Below, in pieces: positions 58,752-64,000 of a stretch of 64,000 nt of DNA; position 1 is the first letter of the stretch; the number at the start of each line of letters is the position of its first letter. The position numbers and the translations under genes are program-made. The stretch lies in assembly GCF_022829405.1 (NCBI RefSeq), contig NZ_JAKSXW010000149.1:496001-560000 (forward strand), read 5' to 3'. Source of the DNA: Methylobacterium sp. J-076 (GTDB lineage Bacteria > Pseudomonadota > Alphaproteobacteria > Rhizobiales > Beijerinckiaceae). The notes beneath the pieces were generated by a model. That model saw only the letters and a program-made list of their open reading frames with translations. It was not told the origin of the DNA and did no database searches.

Positions 58752-59933
58752 TCAGGCTCCGGCGCGGGCCGCCGGAGCCGGACGCGATGCCGGCCTGTCG
58801 GGCCGCCGCAGGATGCGCTGCCGGGCCGGCTCCTCCACCAGCAGGTGCGCGAGGGTCGCCGCCACGAGGCTCGCGAAGCCGGTCACCCCGATCCCGGTCC
58901 AGGGATGGGCGCCGAGCCAGCCGTGCAGGACGACCCGGTCCGCCGTGTTCAGCATGGCGAAGACCGGGATGTGCAGCAGGTAGAGGGCGAAGGAGATCTT
59001 CCCCAGGAACACGAGGGGCCGGGCGCAGAGGAGGCCCCGGCGCATGGCGGCGCAGGCCAGGATCAGCGGTGCCCAGGCCAGCATCGTCAGGCCGTTGTGC
59101 AGGATCGGCTCCGGCACGTAGCGCGCCCCCGCGACGATCAGCGCCCCGAAGCCGACGGAGAGGGCGATCAGGGCCGGCCCGGGCAGGCGGGCGTTCTGCC
59201 ACGCCACGTAGAGCAGCAGGCCGGCGATGAACTCCGGCAGGTGCAGGACCGGGAAGTACTTCACGAACTCCGCCAGCAGCACCGGCAGCATCCCGCCCGG
59301 CTCGGGCGAGATCAGCGACGCGCCGCCGCCGTAGGCCTGCCACAGGAGCGTGGCGAGGGCGAGGGTCGCGACCCAGAAGGCGAGGGTGGCCAGCGCCACC
59401 CGGGACGGGTTGCGCAGGACGAGGGGCAGCAGGATCGGGAACAGGGCGTAGAAGAACAGCTCCACCGAGATGGACCAGCTCGGACAGTCGAGGGAGCAGG
59501 CCGCCCCCGGCACCCAGGCATGGACGCCCAGGGGCGCCAGCACGCCCCCGGAGGCCATGAGCGCCTTGAGGGGCATCGGCTGCTTCATCACCCAGGCGAG
59601 GAACCACGGCACGTGGACCGCGAGGGCCAGGAGGTAGACCGGATACACCCGCGCGACGCGCGCCCGGTAGAACAGGCGCCGCGGCCCGGGCGAGGCGAGG
59701 TCCGCATCGCGGTAATTGTAGGCGAGGATGAAGCCGGACAGCAGGAAGAAGAAGGTGACGCCCGAATAGCCGAGGGCGACGAAGGCCGGCACCTCGGCAT
59801 CGGGGAAATAATACGGCGTGTAGTGGAACGCGACCACGTAGGCCGCCGCGACGAAGCGCAGGGCCGTCAGCGCCGGCAGCGCCTCGACCTTCGGATGGGC
59901 GTTCACGGCCGGTGTCGAGCGCGGATCATACAT
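58752..59933 (-). CDS. Acyltransferase-3 family membrane protein (OafA-like)
   Basis: A 393-residue integral membrane acyltransferase with about ten helices. ALTALRFVAAAYVVAFHYTP near residue 21 carries the catalytic-type histidine, and GYSGVTFFFLLSGFILAYNYRD and PARVYPVYLLAL-like (RVARVYPVYLLAL) segments are typical. Such enzymes O-acylate surface polysaccharides. The next minus-strand gene upstream encodes an O-antigen ligase-like protein, which supports a role in glycan modification. The acyl donor and target are not known. Confidence 0.88.
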   Translation of the reverse strand: MYDPRSTPAVNAHPKVEALPALTALRFVAAAYVVAFHYTPYYFPDAEVPAFVALGYSGVTFFFLLSGFILAYNYRDADLASPGPRRLFYRARVARVYPVYLLALAVHVPWFLAWVMKQPMPLKALMASGGVLAPLGVHAWVPGAACSLDCPSWSISVELFFYALFPILLPLVLRNPSRVALATLAFWVATLALATLLWQAYGGGASLISPEPGGMLPVLLAEFVKYFPVLHLPEFIAGLLLYVAWQNARLPGPALIALSVGFGALIVAGARYVPEPILHNGLTMLAWAPLILACAAMRRGLLCARPLVFLGKISFALYLLHIPVFAMLNTADRVVLHGWLGAHPWTGIGVTGFASLVAATLAHLLVEEPARQRILRRPDRPASRPAPAARAGA

Positions 59934-60090
59934 GGCGGAGTCGTCCGGAAATCACCGGAGAACGGACCATTCCGCCCGTGGTGCCGATGTTGGCGACAGC
60001 CTAACGGAGCGTTGGCCAGTTTTTAGCGAAAATTACTCGGAAAGTTCGCCGGGCCACAGTTATCGAAAATTAGCCCTACCAACCGGTGCC

Positions 60091-61416
60091 TCAGGCGATC
60101 ACCGGGCGGACGGTCAGCATGCGCAGCCCGCTGATCGCCATGACGATCATGCCGAAGGCGGGCGTGTTCGGGTTGAACAGGATGGTCTCGAACGAGGCGG
60201 AGAGCAGCACGAGCTGCCACAGCCGCATGAACAGCACGGCCGAGGGATCGGTCGCGCCCTGGGGCAGGCGGTAGAGGAAGTCCCGCGTCGGGATGGCGAT
60301 GAAGACGAGCAGCGTCAGCACGAAGCCGGGCAGGCCCATGGCCAGGGCCGCATCGAGGAACGAGTTGTGCGCCTGGGTCGCCATCTGCACCCAGGTCGTG
60401 TCCGGGTTGACGATCGAGGCGTAGACCGTCCGCTCCGTCAGCCAGAAGGCTCCGAAGCCGAAGCCCGTCAACGGCTTCTGCACGATGTTGTCGATGGCGA
60501 ACGACCAGATCTCGTTGCGCGCCGTGAACGTCGCGTCGGGCAGCACCACGTCGAGGACGCTGCGCACGGGCGGCACCACGATGGACCCGATGGTGATGGT
60601 GATCAGCAGGAGGACCGGCCCCACGAGCACGAGCACCCGCACGGCCCGCGAGTGGATGACCCGGCAGAGCCAGGAGATGCCGAGCACCATGGCGAGGGTG
60701 ATGAGCGGCGTCTTCGAGCCGCTGCCGACGAGGAACACCCCCGAGGCCGCGACCATCGTCCAGCCGAGCAGGCGGCTGCGCACGGAGGCGATGAACAGGC
60801 CGAGGATGACGAGGATCGTCATCGCCATGCCCGCCTCATTCTTGTGCGAGAAGATACCCCGCCACAGGCCGTCATGGCCGATCTCGCCGGTGAGATCGTA
60901 GTGGGAATGGATCGTCAGCGCCGGCACGATGAGCAGGCCGAGATAGCTGGAGACCAGCACGGTGAACCCGGCCATGGCGAAGGCGTCGGCGAGCTGGCGG
61001 GCGGAGCGGGCGACGACCAGCAGGCTGGCGGCCAGGAACGCGGCGATGCCGTAGAGCGCGAGGCGCCGGAGCGAGAGCGCCAGATCGCCGGAGAGCAGCG
61101 TCGTCGCCAGCAGCCACAGGCCGAACAGAAGCGCGGGCCGGCTCAGCACCGGCCGCAGCCGGGCGAGGCCGAGGTGCCAGACCATCGGGATCCCGACCAG
61201 GATCATCGATCCGAACAGCAATTGCGTCGCGAGGCTGCCGCCCTCCACCGCGTCGAGGGGCGCGAGGTCGCTGAGATCCGTGAACCACGCGTGGTTCAGC
61301 AGGGCGACGACGACGAAGGTGAGGTACGAAAGGCGGACGAGGTCCGGCAGGTCGCGCGCCGGACTGGCCGCCGATGGCTCGCTCGCAGAGAAGAGGGTCT
61401 CGGTCACCGTGCTCAC
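60091..61416 (-). CDS. O-antigen ligase/polymerase-like membrane protein
   Basis: A 441-residue inner-membrane protein with about ten to twelve helices. The Wzy_C domain is recognisable: GLWRGIFSHKNEAGMAMTIL near residue 184, GSGSKTPLITLAM near 232 and the PLTGFGFGAFW followed by QAHNSFLDAALAMGLPGF near 340 (the long periplasmic loop with conserved His/Asn). Either polymerisation of repeat units or ligation of glycan to lipid A/other carrier is possible. An acyltransferase gene lies downstream on the same strand after a 157-bp AT-rich gap. Confidence 0.87.
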   Translation of the reverse strand: MSTVTETLFSASEPSAASPARDLPDLVRLSYLTFVVVALLNHAWFTDLSDLAPLDAVEGGSLATQLLFGSMILVGIPMVWHLGLARLRPVLSRPALLFGLWLLATTLLSGDLALSLRRLALYGIAAFLAASLLVVARSARQLADAFAMAGFTVLVSSYLGLLIVPALTIHSHYDLTGEIGHDGLWRGIFSHKNEAGMAMTILVILGLFIASVRSRLLGWTMVAASGVFLVGSGSKTPLITLAMVLGISWLCRVIHSRAVRVLVLVGPVLLLITITIGSIVVPPVRSVLDVVLPDATFTARNEIWSFAIDNIVQKPLTGFGFGAFWLTERTVYASIVNPDTTWVQMATQAHNSFLDAALAMGLPGFVLTLLVFIAIPTRDFLYRLPQGATDPSAVLFMRLWQLVLLSASFETILFNPNTPAFGMIVMAISGLRMLTVRPVIA

Positions 61417-61529
61417 AGGTCAGACTCGCGAATGCCGGCCCGATACCCGTATGCCGGAACCGTCGCACTCTAGCCTATGACCGTCGAGTCAAAAGCTAAC
61501 GGGCCGACGAAGACCCGGACAATCTTCTG

Positions 61530-62462
61530 TTAGGGTTGAAGTTTCGCGGTATGCGCGGCCGGGCTCCGCATCGTGAACTGAGTTCGCCCGGCGGCTTGGC
61601 GCATCAGGAACGACGACATCTCCGAAAGCTCCGGCGCCTTCGAGCGGAATGTGACCGAGAGGGCGAGCAGCGTGTCGCGGTGGTCGAGCCCCTTGTAGAC
61701 CCTTTCCTGCACCGGCACGTTGGCCGCCCGGAGGCGTTCGGCGAGGCGCGCGGTCTGCCGGGGCCGCACGGTCGTGTCGCCGTCACCGGTGGCGAGGAAG
61801 GCGGGCGGCGAGAGGGGGCCGACGAAGGTCACCGGCTGCGTCTGGGCGAGGTCGCTCGCCTGCCCGAACACCTTGGTGGTCGTGTCGGTGTCCAGGGGCA
61901 GGAAATCGTAGGGGCCGGACAGGCCCGCCACGGCGCGTATCGCCTTCGGATCCACGCCGGCCGCTTCGAGGTAGCGGGTGTCGAGGCCGAGCATCACGGC
62001 GTTGTAGGCGCCCGCGGAATGACCGGCCAGGACGATGCGGCGCGGGTCGCCGCCATACTCGGCGATGTGGTCCCGCACCCAGGCGATGGCCGCGGCCCCG
62101 TCGTTCAGGAAGTCGGGGAAGCGCACCTGCGGGTAGAGCCGGTAGTCCGGCAGCACCGTCACGAACCCCTGCGCGGCCAGGGCATGGCCGACGAAGGCGT
62201 AATCGTCCTTCGAGCCGCTGTCCCAGGAGCCGCCGTAGAAGAAGACGAGGACCGGCGCAGCCTCCCCCGCCGCCGCCGGCACGTAGACGTCCAGGCGGTC
62301 GCGCGCATTCTTGCCGAAGGCGAGGTCCCGGGCCGCGAGCCGGCCGCCGGCATCGCGGGGGCCGATCGCGTCGAAGAGGGACAGCGGCGACGCGTTCGAG
62401 AAGCCGAGCGCCGCGAGGCCCAGGCAGAAGAGGCTGGCAAAGGCGGTGAAGAGCCGTTTCAT
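61530..62462 (-). CDS. Exported alpha/beta-hydrolase (carboxylesterase-like)
   Basis: A 310-residue esterase. ATG 62462 has a GGACGGG ribosome site and gives a signal peptide (KRLFTAFASLFCLGLAALGF). The catalytic residues are Ser in LAGHSAGAYNAVML near residue 150, Asp in the FLATGDGDTTV segment, and His in the GLDHRDT loop. FFYGGSWDSG near residue 73 is the oxyanion hole (family HGG type). The nearest kin are feruloyl-esterase/BD-FAE-like hydrolases. The substrate is unknown. Confidence 0.85.
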   Translation of the reverse strand: MKRLFTAFASLFCLGLAALGFSNASPLSLFDAIGPRDAGGRLAARDLAFGKNARDRLDVYVPAAAGEAAPVLVFFYGGSWDSGSKDDYAFVGHALAAQGFVTVLPDYRLYPQVRFPDFLNDGAAAIAWVRDHIAEYGGDPRRIVLAGHSAGAYNAVMLGLDTRYLEAAGVDPKAIRAVAGLSGPYDFLPLDTDTTTKVFGQASDLAQTQPVTFVGPLSPPAFLATGDGDTTVRPRQTARLAERLRAANVPVQERVYKGLDHRDTLLALSVTFRSKAPELSEMSSFLMRQAAGRTQFTMRSPAAHTAKLQP

Positions 62463-62547
62463 ATCCCGTCCGGTTGCGCCGACACCGCCCATGAATCATC
62501 CACCTCGGGGCGGATTGATGACGGGGGCGTGGCGCGGCGCGGAAAAG

Positions 62548-63447
62548 TCACGTGCGCAGGACGATGCAAGCCCCGCCGACCTTGCGGATCCTGCCGCACA
62601 GGTCGTCGGCCGCCCGGCGCGTCTCGGCGGGGATGCGGATGCGGTAGAAGGCGCGGGTCCCACGGTTGCGCAGGCGGGTGCCGATGATCATCGGCCGGAC
62701 CTCGCCGATCACCCCGGCATAGGAACTGCGCGCCCGCGAGAAGCTCTGCAGCGCCAGGGCCTTCGAGAAGTTGCCGGCGAGCTGGATGCCCCAGGGCGCG
62801 GCCGGCCCCTCCGAGCCGCCGAGGGCGAAGCGGTCGCCGCGGTTGGGGACGCGCAGCGCCGCCGTGACCTGCAGGCAGGTCTGCGGCTTCTCGGATTCCG
62901 CCTTCGCCGCCGGGCCTCCGCCCTCGGGATACTCCACGGCGGCGCCGTTCGGCGTGCGCCATTCCTCCGGCGCGCGTCCGGTGATCGCCATTACGTAGGC
63001 GCGGGTCTCCGCGGGCAGGCCGCCGCTGCCGGAGAGCCAGTTCGTCACCCGCGTCGGCCCACCGTTGTAGGCGGCCGCCGCGAGGCCGAGATTGCCGAAC
63101 TGGCGCTTGAGGTCGGCCAGGAGATGCGCCGCATGGGGGATCGCCTGCTCGGGGTCGAACGGATCGAGGAGGCCGCGTTCCTTGGCCGTGCCGGGCATGA
63201 ACTGCGCCACGCCCTGCGCCCCCGCCGGGCTCACCACGCCGACGCGGAAGCTCGATTCCCGCCAGATCAGCCGGGTCAGGAACGCCACGGGCAGGCTCCT
63301 GGCCTTGGCGGAATCGTCGATCAGCCGGCAGAGCGCCTGCTCGACCGTCTCCGTCGCCCCCTCGGAGGGGACGGCGAGGGCGGGCCGGGCGAGCCCCAGG
63401 GCGATGAGGGCGGCGAGGGCGAGACGCGCTGGAAGGGAGGCAGGCAC
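62548..63447 (-). CDS. Lytic transglycosylase (SLT domain)
   Basis: A 299-residue periplasmic peptidoglycan enzyme that cuts the MurNAc-GlcNAc bond. It has a signal peptide (~1-25), then an SLT domain with catalytic Glu64 (IWRESSFR), GVVSPAGAQGVAQFMPGTA and the AAYNGGPTRV motif near residue 127. The C-terminal ~80 residues (GIQLAGNFSKALALQSFSRA...) form a SPOR-like fold that may bind peptidoglycan or target the septum. The carboxypeptidase at 38.7 kb has a SPOR domain too. No operon partner. Confidence 0.9.
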   Translation of the reverse strand: MPASLPARLALAALIALGLARPALAVPSEGATETVEQALCRLIDDSAKARSLPVAFLTRLIWRESSFRVGVVSPAGAQGVAQFMPGTAKERGLLDPFDPEQAIPHAAHLLADLKRQFGNLGLAAAAYNGGPTRVTNWLSGSGGLPAETRAYVMAITGRAPEEWRTPNGAAVEYPEGGGPAAKAESEKPQTCLQVTAALRVPNRGDRFALGGSEGPAAPWGIQLAGNFSKALALQSFSRARSSYAGVIGEVRPMIIGTRLRNRGTRAFYRIRIPAETRRAADDLCGRIRKVGGACIVLRT

Positions 63448-63640
63448 GCAGGGCTTCTAGGACGCGGGGCGGGGAGGCGTCATCGGGCGGAACGGCATCG
63501 TCGGTTCGAGCAAAGGCGCCGGATCGCGCATGGCGAGTCCGGCGCGAGGGAGGTAGCGCCACCGCCGCGGCGATCAATGCGGGCAAACACCGTCACCCGC
63601 CGGCACTATGGCCCGGCCGCGTCCGCGCTATAAGGCCCTT

Positions 63641-64000
63641 ATGCCGGATCCGCAGACGCCGCTCCTGTCCGTCGAGAACCTGTCCGTCGCGTTCCGCTCG
63701 CGGGACGGCGACACGCTGGCGGTCGACGGCGTCTCCTTCTCCATCGCCCGCGGCGAGACCCTGGCGCTCGTGGGTGAATCGGGCTCCGGCAAATCGGTCT
63801 CGGCGCTCGCGATCCTGCGCCTCCTCGACCCCGCGGCGGTGCAGACCGGGCGCATCCTGTTCGCGGGGCGCGACCTTGCGGCGCTGCCGGAGCGGGAGAT
63901 GCGCCAGGTGCGCGGCGCCGACATCACCATGGTCTTCCAAGAGCCCATGACCTCCCTGAACCCGCTCCATACGATCGAGCGGCAGATCGGGGAGGTACTG
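63641..64000 (+). CDS. Peptide/oligopeptide-type ABC transporter ATPase, 5' part
   Basis: The first 120 residues of an Opp/Dpp-type ATPase. Walker A GESGSGKSVS lies near residue 45, the Q-loop reads MVFQEPMTSLNPL near 101, and RILFAGRDLAALPEREMRQ precedes it. This pattern fits ATPases energising peptide, nickel or glutathione importers (YejF/GsiA-like). The gene is cut by the window end, so domain number and signature motif cannot be seen. Confidence 0.93.
   Translation, partial: MPDPQTPLLSVENLSVAFRSRDGDTLAVDGVSFSIARGETLALVGESGSGKSVSALAILRLLDPAAVQTGRILFAGRDLAALPEREMRQVRGADITMVFQEPMTSLNPLHTIERQIGEVL

Noticed and set aside
56086-59607. A 1173-codon open frame on the minus strand antisense to uvrB and the PQQ-like gene
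   Set aside because: High-GC shadow of the plus-strand genes: low-complexity composition, no ribosome site, and it runs across the well supported uvrB and quinoprotein genes.
60023-60220. 65-codon minus-strand frame upstream of the acyltransferase gene
   Set aside because: Overlaps the O-antigen ligase-like gene's 3' end in another frame, no ribosome site, no protein-like pattern.

Overview
The window is a GC-rich (roughly 70%) chromosomal segment from an alphaproteobacterium. It most resembles a Methylobacterium/Methylorubrum-type member of the Hyphomicrobiales (Rhizobiales). That placement is inference, drawn from family content and synteny: an LdtR-type regulator beside hemB, an adjacent egtB/egtD pair, rluD next to rpoH, a PQQ-type dehydrogenase, an Fe-S photolyase, a BcsS-like protein, UvrB with a long N-terminal extension, and a RelE/HigB-type addiction module. 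Most of the window is ordinary core genome. I see no insertion sequence, prophage or CRISPR array. The two dispersed elements are copies of a short palindromic repeat.

Layout. 1-5.1 kb: the 3' part of guaB, panE, a small lipoprotein, an RsmB-type rRNA methyltransferase with an apparent CTG start, a small unknown gene, and an RsbQ-like alpha/beta hydrolase. The hydrolase overlaps a PAS-PAS hybrid histidine kinase (to 7.1 kb). 7.3-9.6 kb: tRNA-Glu(CTC), rluD and rpoH, closed by a strong hairpin. 9.6-18.5 kb is a long minus-strand run: a membrane-anchored unknown, purA, a secreted peptide, a D-amino-acid aminotransferase, purB, bpt, an RDD protein, a lipoprotein and hemB. 18.8-25.1 kb: a small membrane protein, ldtR, exoD-like, bcsS-like, an Fe-S photolyase divergent from a formyltransferase, tRNA-Gly(CCC) and small exported or membrane proteins. 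25.3-29.9 kb is a four-gene minus-strand cassette (GT41 TPR glycosyltransferase, DegT aminotransferase, WbqC, GNAT) that looks like amino-sugar synthesis plus protein glycosylation. 30-42.4 kb: murI, egtB-egtD, an amine oxidase, clpS-clpA, a penicillin-binding carboxypeptidase, and a coupled HtrA protease/small exported protein/J-domain operon.

The most interesting region is 43.0-49.2 kb. It holds a JetA-JetB-JetC (MksF-MksE-MksB) SMC system of the Wadjet/Mks type. The JetD/MksG nuclease gene is absent from the locus, and a toxin-antitoxin pair sits on the opposite strand between jetB and jetC. An operator-like palindrome lies in the 46-bp gap between the toxin gene and jetC. This is either a nuclease-free condensin or a decayed or rewired anti-plasmid system addicted to its own TA module.

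49.2-64 kb: a periplasmic FKBP, coaBC, an isoprenyl transferase, a winged-helix regulator with a membrane partner, uvrB, an ankyrin protein, a divergent PQQ-type beta-propeller protein that has lost several catalytic residues, an acyltransferase, an O-antigen ligase/polymerase-like protein, a secreted esterase, a lytic transglycosylase, and the start of a peptide-type ABC ATPase cut by the window edge.

Start codons were chosen from Shine-Dalgarno spacing and family N-termini. Several genes appear to use TTG, GTG or CTG.
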